Of a stretch of 64,000 bases of DNA, positions 26,799 to 34,263 are shown in pieces. The notes below the pieces were generated by a model. It saw nothing but the letters and a program-made list of their open reading frames with translations, made no database searches and was not told the origin of the DNA. Position 1 is the stretch's first letter. Each line of letters starts with the position of its first letter. Both the position numbers and the translations under genes were made by a program. The stretch comes from Sphingopyxis sp. (GTDB lineage Bacteria; Pseudomonadota; Alphaproteobacteria; Sphingomonadales; Sphingomonadaceae): positions 1,101,001 through 1,165,000 of the forward strand of contig NZ_JADIZJ010000001.1 in the NCBI RefSeq assembly GCF_016704835.1, in the 5' to 3' direction.

Positions 26799-27886
26799 TG
26801 ATCGAAAACGATCACCGACCGCGCGGCGTCGCCCTTCTTCATCTTGTCGAACCCTTCGTTGATCCGCTCGAGCGGGATCGTCTCGGCGACGATGCTGTCG
26901 AGGTCGAGCAGCCCGCGGAGATAAAAATCGACGAGCCGCGGAATGTCGACCGGGAAGCGGTTGCCGCCCATGATCGCGCCCTGCAATTTCTTGCCCGACA
27001 GCAGGTCCATCGCGCTAAGGCCGACTTTTTCCGAGAGCGGCATCATGCCCAGAATCGTCGCGGTGCCGCCGCGGCGCAGCGACGCGACGGCAAGCGCCGC
27101 CGAAGCGGGACGCCCGACGGCTTCGATTGCATGGTCGACCCCGCCCTTGCTGAGCTCGAGGATCTGTTTTGCAGCATCACCGTCCATCGCGTCGACAACA
27201 TCGGTCGCGCCCAGCTTCATCGCCAGCGCGCGCTTTTCCGGTACCGGGTCGGCGGCGATGATGCGCCCCGCGCCCGCAATCTTTGCGGCGTTGATCGTCG
27301 CCAGCCCGACCCCGCCGCAGCCGACGACCGCGACAGTCTCGCCGGGGGTCACCTTGCACGCGTTGAAGATCGTCCCCGCGCCCGTCGTCACCGCGCAGCC
27401 GATCACCGCAGCGCGGTCGAGCGGCATGGCGGGGTCGATCGCGACACAGGCATGTTCGTGGACCAGCATCGTTTCGGCAAAGGCGCTGAGGTTGAGCATC
27501 TGGTTGACCAGACTTCCATCGGGCCGCGTAATCCGCGGCGCCGACCCGGCAGCACGCCGGGTGTCGCCGCCCATGCACAGCGACATGCGCCCGCTGACGC
27601 AAAATTCGCAATGACCGCAGAACGCCGACAAACACGTCACAACGGCGTCGCCGACCTTGACCGTGCGCACTTCGCTGCCGATCGCCTCGACGATGCCCGC
27701 GGCTTCATGCCCCGGAATCGCGGGCAGGGGGTGCGGATAGGCGCCGTCGATGAAATGGAGGTCTGAATGGCACAGCCCGCAGGCGGCGGTGCGGATACGC
27801 ACCTCGTGCGGGCCGCAATCGGCGATCTGCACCGTCTCGATCGACAGCGGCTTGCCGGGTTCGATCAGGATCGCGGCTTTGGTCAT
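26795..27886 (-). CDS. Zinc-dependent alcohol dehydrogenase (class III-like MDR)
   Basis: 363 residues from ATG 27886, chosen because GGAG lies about nine bases upstream; ATGs at 27892 and 27898 sit within that site. The catalytic zinc ligands are in CGLCHSDLH and PGHEAAG; the structural zinc site is CGHCEFCVSGRMSLC. The NAD-binding motif is VVGCGGVGLATINAAK. It should oxidise a primary or secondary alcohol to an aldehyde or ketone in the cytoplasm. It overlaps the kinase gene by four bases and follows the acyl-CoA dehydrogenase after a short hairpin repeat. Substrate unknown. Confidence 0.9.
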   Translation of the reverse strand: MTKAAILIEPGKPLSIETVQIADCGPHEVRIRTAACGLCHSDLHFIDGAYPHPLPAIPGHEAAGIVEAIGSEVRTVKVGDAVVTCLSAFCGHCEFCVSGRMSLCMGGDTRRAAGSAPRITRPDGSLVNQMLNLSAFAETMLVHEHACVAIDPAMPLDRAAVIGCAVTTGAGTIFNACKVTPGETVAVVGCGGVGLATINAAKIAGAGRIIAADPVPEKRALAMKLGATDVVDAMDGDAAKQILELSKGGVDHAIEAVGRPASAALAVASLRRGGTATILGMMPLSEKVGLSAMDLLSGKKLQGAIMGGNRFPVDIPRLVDFYLRGLLDLDSIVAETIPLERINEGFDKMKKGDAARSVIVFDQ

Positions 27887-27903
27887 TCCCATCTCCATAT
27901 TAT

Positions 27904-27925
27904 CCCCTCCCGCAAGCGGGAGGGG
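27904..27925. repeat. GC-rich hairpin repeat CCCCTCCCGC-AA-GCGGGAGGGG
   Basis: A perfect 10-base stem with a two-base loop lies between the dehydrogenase stop and the alcohol dehydrogenase start. The same stem (loop TT) begins the element at 34137-34158. It may be an mRNA-stabilising or attenuating hairpin in the operon as well as a dispersed repeat. Confidence 0.6.
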
Positions 27926-27932
27926 AGTGTGT

Positions 27933-29222
27933 TTACCGCGAAACCCCGATGTCGCCCGACGAGAAGCCCGGGTCGCTCGCTTCGCTGTGCTTGGCGAACT
28001 CGATGCGGGCGATCGCGCGTTCGTGGACTTCGTCGGGACCGTCGGCGAGCCGCAACGTGCGCTGGTGCGCATAGGCCTTGGCCAGCCCGAAATCTTCGGA
28101 CACGCCGGCGCCGCCATGCGCCTGGATCGCATCGTCGATGATTTTCAGCGCCATGTTCGGCGCCTGCACCTTGATCATCGCGATCTCGGCCGCGGCCGAC
28201 TTGTTGCCGACCTTGTCCATCATGTCGGCGGCCTTGAGACACAGCAGACGCGTCATCTCGATGTCGATGCGCGCGCGCGCCAGGCGATGCTCCCAGATGC
28301 TGTATTCGGCGACCTTCTTGCCAAAGGCGACGCGCGACTGCAGCCGCTTGGCCATCTTGCTGATCGCTTCCTCGGCGACGCCGATGGTGCGCATGCAGTG
28401 ATGGATGCGGCCCGGGCCGAGGCGCCCCTGCGCGATCTCGAAGCCGCGGCCCTCGCCGAGCAGCATCGCTTCCTCGGCGTTGACGCGCACGTCTTTGAGC
28501 TCGATTTCCATATGGCCGTGCGGCGCGTCGTCATAACCGAACACAGGCAGGTGGCGCAGGATATTCACCCCCGGCGCGTTCAGCGGCATCAGCACCATCG
28601 ACTGCTGCGCGTGGCGCTTCGCCGCGAAATCGGTCTTGCCCATGACGATCGCAACCTCGCAGCGCGGATCGCCCGCGCCCGACGACCACCATTTGGTGCC
28701 GTTGATGACATAGTCGTCGCCGTCGCGCTCGATCCGCGTTTCGATGTTGGTCGCGTCGGATGAGGCGACCGCAGGTTCGGTCATCAAAAAGGCCGAACGG
28801 ATTTGCCCGTTCATCAGGCGGCCAAGATATTTTTCCTTCTGCGCGCGAGTCCCATAACGGTGGAACACTTCCATATTGCCGGTGTCGGGCGCCGAGCAGT
28901 TGAAGACCTCGCTGGCAAATCCGACGCGGCCCATTTCCTCCGCGCACAGCGCATATTCAAGGTTGGTGAGGCCGGGCCCCTCGAATTCGAACGTCTCGTC
29001 GACATGATGATGCGCCGCCGATTTGGGCGGCATGAACAGGTTCCAGATGCCGGCCTCTTTCGCCTCGGCTTTCAGATCCTCGACGACCTGGATGACTTTC
29101 CAGCGATCGCCGGCCTTGTCCTGCTTTTCATAGGTCGGCACGGCGGGACGAACCTTGCGTTCGATGAAATCGCGCACGCGATCGCGCCAATAGACCTGCC
29201 GGTCGGTGAGATCGAAATCCAT
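27933..29222 (-). CDS. Acyl-CoA dehydrogenase, ACAD10/11-like
   Basis: 429 residues. The flavoprotein core shows FLMTEPAVASSDATNIET, GTKWWSSGAGDPRCEVAIVM, VNILRHLPVFGYDDAPHG, GPGRIHHCMRTIGVAEEAI, AIQAHGGAGVSEDF and LRLADGPDEVHERAIARIE. The SSGAGDP and LADGPDEVH segments are typical of the dehydrogenase half of ACAD10/ACAD11, where the usual catalytic Glu is replaced. In animals that domain is fused to a kinase; here the kinase is the separate gene at 25722-26798. It is the first gene of the minus-strand operon and has a LiuR-like palindrome 16 bases before its start. The predicted function is 4-hydroxyacyl-CoA processing. Confidence 0.9.
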   Translation of the reverse strand: MDFDLTDRQVYWRDRVRDFIERKVRPAVPTYEKQDKAGDRWKVIQVVEDLKAEAKEAGIWNLFMPPKSAAHHHVDETFEFEGPGLTNLEYALCAEEMGRVGFASEVFNCSAPDTGNMEVFHRYGTRAQKEKYLGRLMNGQIRSAFLMTEPAVASSDATNIETRIERDGDDYVINGTKWWSSGAGDPRCEVAIVMGKTDFAAKRHAQQSMVLMPLNAPGVNILRHLPVFGYDDAPHGHMEIELKDVRVNAEEAMLLGEGRGFEIAQGRLGPGRIHHCMRTIGVAEEAISKMAKRLQSRVAFGKKVAEYSIWEHRLARARIDIEMTRLLCLKAADMMDKVGNKSAAAEIAMIKVQAPNMALKIIDDAIQAHGGAGVSEDFGLAKAYAHQRTLRLADGPDEVHERAIARIEFAKHSEASDPGFSSGDIGVSR

Positions 29223-29237
29223 ATTCGCATCCTTCCC

Positions 29238-29253
29238 TTTACGTTCACGTAAG
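29238..29253. promoter_or_regulatory. LiuR-like palindrome TTTACGTTCACGTAAG
   Basis: A near-perfect dyad (TTTACGT and ACGTAAG) 16 bases upstream of the acyl-CoA dehydrogenase start. It resembles the sites I recall for MerR-family LiuR regulators of branched-chain and fatty-acid catabolism. A related copy is at 31764-31779. No MerR gene lies in the window. Confidence 0.5.
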
Positions 29254-29330
29254 CCTTTGGACCGATTCGTCCCGCTTTGCCAACCCCTGCGGGCTGATAA
29301 TTACCCCATTCCGTCGCGGACCGACATTTT

Positions 29331-29339
29331 CCGTTACGG
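29331..29339. promoter_or_regulatory. CCGTTACGG motif copy
   Basis: A 9-base dyad overlapping the stop codon of the symporter gene and about 110 bases upstream of the ACAD11-like gene. It is the reverse complement of the cores at 20744-20752 and 31737-31745. Confidence 0.3.
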
Positions 29340-30800
29340 ATGCGCGCCGCTGGCGTCGGGATCGGCGCGCGCAGCATCGCCCAGAATCGCCACCCGTGCT
29401 TCATGATCGGCGCGCGAAATGGGAAAACGCCGCATCACGATCAGACCGAGGATGCCGATGACAAGGATCGAAAGTGCATAGCCGAGCGCCAGATTGCCGA
29501 GCACGGCATCGCCGACGTCGCCCGGTTTGGCATTCTCGGGAAAAGCTGCAAAGGACAGGATCAACCCGGCGAGGAAGATGCCGACCCCGGTGGCGCATTT
29601 CTGCATGAAGAAATAGCCGGCAAAGAACAGGCCTTCGGACCGGCGCCCGGTCTCGCTCTGCGACGCTTCGACGACATCAGCCATCATCGACGACGACAGG
29701 ATCATCAGGACGATCGAAAAGCTGTTGGAGATGAAAACCAGCGCAAACATCGTCGCGACGCTGGGTTTGCCCGGCAAACCGGGGAACACGCCCTGGATCC
29801 ACGCGAAATAGATGCCACTGTTGACCAGCAGCGCGATGGCGCCCGCGACGATCGCGCCGTCGCGCTTGCCAAGCTTTGCCGACAAGGGCGCGACGATCAG
29901 GAAAGCAGCGATCATCGAGGCGAACAGCAGGAATACATAGGCGACCATTTCGCCCTGCGTGAACTGCCAGAAAAAGCCGAGCAGATAATTGTTCATCGAA
30001 AAGGTGATGCCCTGATTGACGAAGCCGAACAGCGCCGCGAAAATCAGCCACAGAAAGGCGCGGTTCGACAATGTGTCGCGCATCTCACCCAAAATCTGCC
30101 GCAGCGTCATCACCGGCTTCACATCAGACAGGTTCGAGACCGCAATTCGCTGATGTTGCCCGGCGGCCGAAACCAGTACCGCGCCCGTCATCATCAGCGC
30201 CCCGGCAAGGGCATAGGGGAAATATCCGTCGGGATCGACGAGCCCCTTAGTGCCGCCAAAAAACACCCCGTAAGCGAGCAGCAGGATCAGCAGCCCGCCG
30301 CCCCAGCCGAACAAAAAGCGATAGCGCATCACCGCGGTGCGCTCGTCATAATCGCCCGTCAGTTCGGGCACGATCGCTACCGACGGCACCTCGCACATCG
30401 ACACCAGCGACCGCACGATGATCGCAAAGCCGATCAGCCACGCGACGGTCATCGTGTCGCTCATTGCGGGCGGCGACCATAGCAGCATCCATGCGACCGC
30501 GAGTGGAATCGGGGCGCCATAAAGCCAGGGCAAACGGCGTCCCCAGCGACTGCGCGTGCGGTCGGTGAGTTCGCCGATCACCGGGTCGACGAACGCATCG
30601 GCGATCAGCGCGACCATGATCGCCGCACCGACGATCCCCGCATCGAGCCCGATGACCTGATTGTAGAAGAGCAGCAGGAACGTCGAAAAGCCGTTGTCCT
30701 TGACGCCATAGGCAATGCTGCCGAGGCCATGCGTCGCCTTCAACCACATGGGGAGTTTTTCGGGGCGCGGCACCGCTGCGGTCGCCGCCGTTATGGTCAC
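29334..30800 (-). CDS. GPH-family (MFS_2) cation symporter
   Basis: 488 residues from GTG 30800, which overlaps the preceding SDR stop (GTGA). About twelve membrane helices. GPH family signs are FYNQVIGLDAGIVGAA in helix 1-2, DAFVDPVIGELTDRTRSRWG with the conserved D-P-x-x-G-x-L-x-D-R, and GRRLPWLYGAPIPL. This family imports glycosides, uronides or pentosides with Na+ or H+, but sphingomonad members often lie beside lipid or steroid catabolic genes, as here. The substrate is open. It is transcribed with the SDR gene upstream. Confidence 0.85.
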   Translation of the reverse strand: MTITAATAAVPRPEKLPMWLKATHGLGSIAYGVKDNGFSTFLLLFYNQVIGLDAGIVGAAIMVALIADAFVDPVIGELTDRTRSRWGRRLPWLYGAPIPLAVAWMLLWSPPAMSDTMTVAWLIGFAIIVRSLVSMCEVPSVAIVPELTGDYDERTAVMRYRFLFGWGGGLLILLLAYGVFFGGTKGLVDPDGYFPYALAGALMMTGAVLVSAAGQHQRIAVSNLSDVKPVMTLRQILGEMRDTLSNRAFLWLIFAALFGFVNQGITFSMNNYLLGFFWQFTQGEMVAYVFLLFASMIAAFLIVAPLSAKLGKRDGAIVAGAIALLVNSGIYFAWIQGVFPGLPGKPSVATMFALVFISNSFSIVLMILSSSMMADVVEASQSETGRRSEGLFFAGYFFMQKCATGVGIFLAGLILSFAAFPENAKPGDVGDAVLGNLALGYALSILVIGILGLIVMRRFPISRADHEARVAILGDAARADPDASGAHP

Positions 30801-31654
30801 GCCGGCGCTCCCGCCTTGGCGGCCTCCTCCATCGCCACGAGTGCGTCGAACATCCCCGGCGATTCGGGATCCCATGCGTGGCGCTGGCCGATCGTCAGCC
30901 CGCCGTCGACCAGCAAATGGGTGCCGGTCATGAACGACGATTCGTCGCTGGCGAGGAACGCGACGGCATTGGCGATGTCGTCGGGCTGGCCGCCGCGCGC
31001 CACCGGCTGCGCTTGCGCGCTCATCCCGGCGATGACCGCATTGGCCTGCTCCTTCATCGCTTCGGGAACGTCGAGCGAAGCGGTGAAGATATTGGTATTG
31101 ATGAAGCCGGGGCAGATCGCGTTGACGCGGATGCCATAGCGGGCGAGGTCAGTCGCTGCGACCTTCGAGAGATGCAGCACCCCGACCTTGGCCACGGCAT
31201 AGGCGGTGGGCGAATAGCCTGCACCGAGCGCCGCGACGCTCGCGGTGTTGATGATCGACGCGCCCTTGCGCCCCTTCATGTGCGGCGCCGCATAGCGGAT
31301 CCCCATCGCTACCGATTTCAGAACCAGGTCCATCGTTCGGTCCCAGCCCTCGGGTGTGATCTCGTCGATCGGGGCGCGGTCACCGCCCGCGGCGGCGTTG
31401 TTGAAGACGATGTCGATGCCGCCGCCCTTCGCAGCGGCTTCGTTCATCAACGCCTCGATATCCGACGGCCGGGTCACATCGCAGCGGACAAAATCGATCT
31501 TGCCGTTCGAGTGTTCGGCCAGCGCGCGGCCGCCCGTTTCGTCGATGTCGGCGGCAAAGACATGCGCGCCTTCGCTTGCCAGTTTCAAAACCGTGGCTTT
31601 GCCGATTCCCGATGCTGCTCCGGTGACGACGGCAATCTTGCCTGCGAATCGCAT
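30797..31654 (-). CDS. Short-chain dehydrogenase/reductase
   Basis: 285 residues from ATG 31654, eight bases after GGAG; ATGs at 31660 and 31681 are less well placed. SDR signatures: VVTGAASGIGKATVLKLAS, ADIDE (acidic, NAD-type), NNAAAGGDRAPI, TASVAALGAG, YAVAK and CPGFINTNIF. A C-terminal extension (HAWDPESPGMFDALVAMEEA) is longer than usual. It is divergent from the tandem acyl-CoA dehydrogenase operon across a gap containing two palindromes. Confidence 0.9.
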   Translation of the reverse strand: MRFAGKIAVVTGAASGIGKATVLKLASEGAHVFAADIDETGGRALAEHSNGKIDFVRCDVTRPSDIEALMNEAAAKGGGIDIVFNNAAAGGDRAPIDEITPEGWDRTMDLVLKSVAMGIRYAAPHMKGRKGASIINTASVAALGAGYSPTAYAVAKVGVLHLSKVAATDLARYGIRVNAICPGFINTNIFTASLDVPEAMKEQANAVIAGMSAQAQPVARGGQPDDIANAVAFLASDESSFMTGTHLLVDGGLTIGQRHAWDPESPGMFDALVAMEEAAKAGAPA

Positions 31655-31729
31655 ACCCATTCTCCCGTTTTCTTTTGCCACTTAGCTTAGGCGCCAAAGG
31701 GGATGCGTCAACGCTGGCCTGACGGACGC

Positions 31730-31749
31730 TACGGCGCCGTAACGGCAGG
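31730..31749. promoter_or_regulatory. Compound palindromes TACGGCGCCGTA and CCGTAACGG
   Basis: TACGGCGCCGTA (31730-31741) is a perfect 12-base palindrome and overlaps CCGTAACGG (31737-31745). It lies between divergent SDR and acyl-CoA dehydrogenase genes, 76 bases from the former. The stretch 31736-31749 is identical to 20743-20756. Confidence 0.45.
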
Positions 31750-31763
31750 GGCGCGCGTTCAAG

Positions 31764-31779
31764 TTGACGCTTGCGTAAA
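31764..31779. promoter_or_regulatory. LiuR-like site TTGACGCTTGCGTAAA
   Basis: An imperfect dyad matching TTKACGYTYRCGTAA with the site at 29238-29253. It also contains a TTGACG that could be a -35 box for the acyl-CoA dehydrogenase operon 47 bases downstream; MerR-type activators bind at such positions. Confidence 0.45.
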
Positions 31780-31825
31780 GCAGGCGACTGCTCCTAGGTT
31801 TGCGGCAGGAAGAGGAGCCTGAAAC

Positions 31826-33007
31826 ATGAGCGATCTGGACGCTTTTCGCGCCGAAGTGCGCGGCTGGCTGGAGGCCAACTGCCCCGCCGAAATGCGCGAA
31901 CCTGTCCGCGAGGAAGGCGATGTCTGCTGGGGCGGACGCAACTGGGTGTTCAAGAATGACGCCCAGAAGCAATGGCTCGAGGCGTGCGCCGCAAAGGGTT
32001 ACACCGTCCCCGACTGGCCCAAACCCTATGGCGGCGCGGGACTCACCCCCGAACAGACCAAGATCTTCAAACAGGAAATGAAGCGCATCCACGCGCGTTC
32101 GCCGCTCGACAGCTTCGGCATCTGGATGCTCGGCCCCGCGCTGCTGCAATTCGGCACCGAGGAGCAGAAGGTCGAATATCTGAACCCGATCGCGCGCGGC
32201 GAAATCCGCTGGTGCCAGGGCTATTCGGAACCGGGCTCGGGCAGCGACCTCGTGTCCTTGCAGACCTTCGGCGAGGACAAGGGCGACCATTGGGTCGTCA
32301 ACGGCTCGAAGATCTGGACCAGCTACGCCGATCAAGCCGACTGGATCTTCTGTCTCGTCCGCACCGACAAGACGAATAAATATCAGGGCATCACCTTCAT
32401 GCTCTTCGACATGGCGAGCAAGGGGGTCACCACCAAGCCGATCCTGCTGATTAGCGGCAACTCGCCCTTCTGCGAAACTTTCTTCGATGATGTCGAAGTG
32501 CCGAAGACGCAGTTCATCGGCGAGGTCAACCGCGGCTGGGACGTCGCCAAATATCTGCTCGGCCACGAACGCGAGATGATCTCGGGCGGCGGCGCGGGCG
32601 GCGACATGGTCAGCATCGGCGGCGCCTTTGCCAAGGCGTTCGGCAAGAATGCCGCGGGCGAACTCGACGACCCGATCCTGCGCGCCGAAATGGCCGCGTT
32701 CGACGTCGATGTCTTCGCCTATCGGGCGATGGGCGAGCGTTTCATGGACATGTGGAAGACCGGCCGTGCGCATCCGGCGTCGTCGAACATGATGAAATAT
32801 GTCGGCACCGAACTCAACAAGCGCCGCCACGAACTCGTCATGTCGGGCGGTGGCAGCGAAGCGCTCGAATGGGACAGCGAAGAGACCAAGGGCGGCGCCC
32901 GCGCCCGCGGCTGGCTGCGCACCAAGGCCAATTCGATTGAAGGCGGGACGAGCGAAGTCATGCTCAATGTCATCGCCAAGCGTATCCTCGACCTGCCCGG
33001 AGCCTGA
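31826..33007 (+). CDS. Acyl-CoA dehydrogenase, large member of tandem pair
   Basis: 393 residues. GVDAFxAE-type N-terminus MSDLDAFRAEVRGWLEANCP, then DWPKPYGGAGLTPEQTKIF, WCQGYSEPGSGSDLVSLQT (flavin contacts), SKIWTSYADQADWIFCLVRT and near the end NSIEGGTSEVMLNVIAKRIL, which supplies the likely catalytic Glu. It resembles FadE-type subunits that act on bulky substrates as alpha2beta2 complexes. The next gene, three bases away, is a second dehydrogenase without a clear EGT-type motif. A LiuR-like site lies upstream. Confidence 0.92.
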   Translation: MSDLDAFRAEVRGWLEANCPAEMREPVREEGDVCWGGRNWVFKNDAQKQWLEACAAKGYTVPDWPKPYGGAGLTPEQTKIFKQEMKRIHARSPLDSFGIWMLGPALLQFGTEEQKVEYLNPIARGEIRWCQGYSEPGSGSDLVSLQTFGEDKGDHWVVNGSKIWTSYADQADWIFCLVRTDKTNKYQGITFMLFDMASKGVTTKPILLISGNSPFCETFFDDVEVPKTQFIGEVNRGWDVAKYLLGHEREMISGGGAGGDMVSIGGAFAKAFGKNAAGELDDPILRAEMAAFDVDVFAYRAMGERFMDMWKTGRAHPASSNMMKYVGTELNKRRHELVMSGGGSEALEWDSEETKGGARARGWLRTKANSIEGGTSEVMLNVIAKRILDLPGA

Positions 33008-33010
33008 CCC

Positions 33011-34129
33011 ATGCCCTTGTATCACAATGACGACCAGGCGATGCTCAAGGACAGCGTCGCGCCCTTCGTTGCCGAACAGGCGCCGGTTTCGCACTTGCGC
33101 AAACTGCGCGACAGCGCCGACGCCACCGGCTTCTCGCGCGACCTGTGGGCGCAGTTCACCGAAATGGGCCTGCCCGGCATGCTCGTTCCTGAGGCGCATG
33201 GCGGGCTCGGCATGGGGCATATGGAGGCGGGCATCGTGCTCGAGGAAATCGGTCGCAACCTGACCTTGTCGCCCTTCCTGTCGACCGGCGTCGGCGCGGT
33301 CGCCGCGCTGGCGAAGGCGGGCGGCACGCAGGCGGGCCGCTGGCTCCCCGCGATTGCATCGGGCGAGGCGATCATCGCGCTCGCGATCGACGAGGGCGCG
33401 AAGCATCGCCCCGACCGCATCGCGACCACCGCGACGCGCGCCGGCAACGGCTTCCGCCTTGACGGCAAGAAAAGCTTCGTCCTCCATGGCCATGTCGCCG
33501 ACATGAGTATCGTCGCGGCGAAGACCGACGGCGGTATCACCCTGTTCGCGGTGCCGAAGGATGCGAAAGGCGTCACCGCCGACCCGCGGCGGCTCGTCGA
33601 TTCAAGCCTCGCGAGCCACGTCACCCTCGACGGCGTCGAGGTCGATGCCGACGCCGTAATCGGCGAAGTCGATGCCGGCGGCGACATCCTCGACGCATTG
33701 CTCGCCGCCACCCGCACCGGTGCCGCCGCCGAGATGGTCGGCGTCGGGCAGGGCGCGATGGACATGACCGTCACTTATCTCAAGGAACGCAAGCAGTTCG
33801 GCAAGCTGATCGGCGAGTTTCAGGGCCTCCAGCACCGCGCCGCGCATCTCTATGGCGAAATGGAAGTTGCGCGCGCCACGGTGATGAAGGCGCAGCAATT
33901 GCTCGATGAGGGCAATGAGGGTGCGAAGCTGATGGTCTCGGTCGCGAAAGCGAAGGCCGGACGCGCCGCCAACCTCGCGGTGCGCGAAGGCGTGCAGATG
34001 CACGGCGGCATCGGCATGACCGACGAATATGACATCGGCCTCTACATGAAACGCGACCGCGCCTTGGCGGAATATATGGGCGACGTGCATTATCATATCG
34101 ATCTGGTTGCCCGGATGAATGGGTACTAA
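33011..34129 (+). CDS. Acyl-CoA dehydrogenase, second member of tandem pair
   Basis: 372 residues from ATG 33011. The fold is present: FTEMGLPGMLVPEAHGGLGM, DGKKSFVLHGHVADMSIVA, MTVTYLKERKQFGKLIGEFQ, and VQMHGGIGMTDEYDIGLYMK. However the middle flavin motif is weak (GEAIIALAIDEGAKHRPDR in place of the usual TEP-x-x-GSD) and the C-terminus (RALAEYMGDVHYHIDLVARM) lacks the EGT catalytic segment. This asymmetry matches heteromeric acyl-CoA dehydrogenases in which each subunit contributes half sites. It is probably obligately paired with the preceding protein. Confidence 0.9.
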   Translation: MPLYHNDDQAMLKDSVAPFVAEQAPVSHLRKLRDSADATGFSRDLWAQFTEMGLPGMLVPEAHGGLGMGHMEAGIVLEEIGRNLTLSPFLSTGVGAVAALAKAGGTQAGRWLPAIASGEAIIALAIDEGAKHRPDRIATTATRAGNGFRLDGKKSFVLHGHVADMSIVAAKTDGGITLFAVPKDAKGVTADPRRLVDSSLASHVTLDGVEVDADAVIGEVDAGGDILDALLAATRTGAAAEMVGVGQGAMDMTVTYLKERKQFGKLIGEFQGLQHRAAHLYGEMEVARATVMKAQQLLDEGNEGAKLMVSVAKAKAGRAANLAVREGVQMHGGIGMTDEYDIGLYMKRDRALAEYMGDVHYHIDLVARMNGY

Positions 34130-34136
34130 ACTTCAT

Positions 34137-34247
34137 CCCCTCCCGCTTGCGGGAGGGGCAGCGAGGCTGGCGAGCTTGCTCGCCAGTCGCAGCGGGGAGG
34201 GCATTGCGCCCACATGCCCCACCCCAACCCTCCCCCGCAGGGGAGGG
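34137..34247. repeat. Composite GC-rich hairpin element
   Basis: Three hairpins in a row: CCCCTCCCGC-TT-GCGGGAGGGG (34137-34158), CTGGCGAGC-TT-GCTCGCCAG (34167-34186) and CCCTCCCC-CGCA-GGGGAGGG (34228-34247). The first is shared with 27904-27925. The element fills the gap between the second dehydrogenase and the SDR, and creates a spurious N-terminal extension of the SDR frame. Confidence 0.6.
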
Positions 34248-34263
34248 AGCAAAGGATGAGACA

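Noticed and set aside
31682..33493. 603-codon minus-strand frame
   Set aside because: Antisense to two well-supported acyl-CoA dehydrogenase genes, with no recognisable motifs and no ribosome site.
34147..34263. N-terminal extension of the SDR at 34264
   Set aside because: The extension is translated GC-rich repeat sequence; the SDR family begins at ATG 34264.
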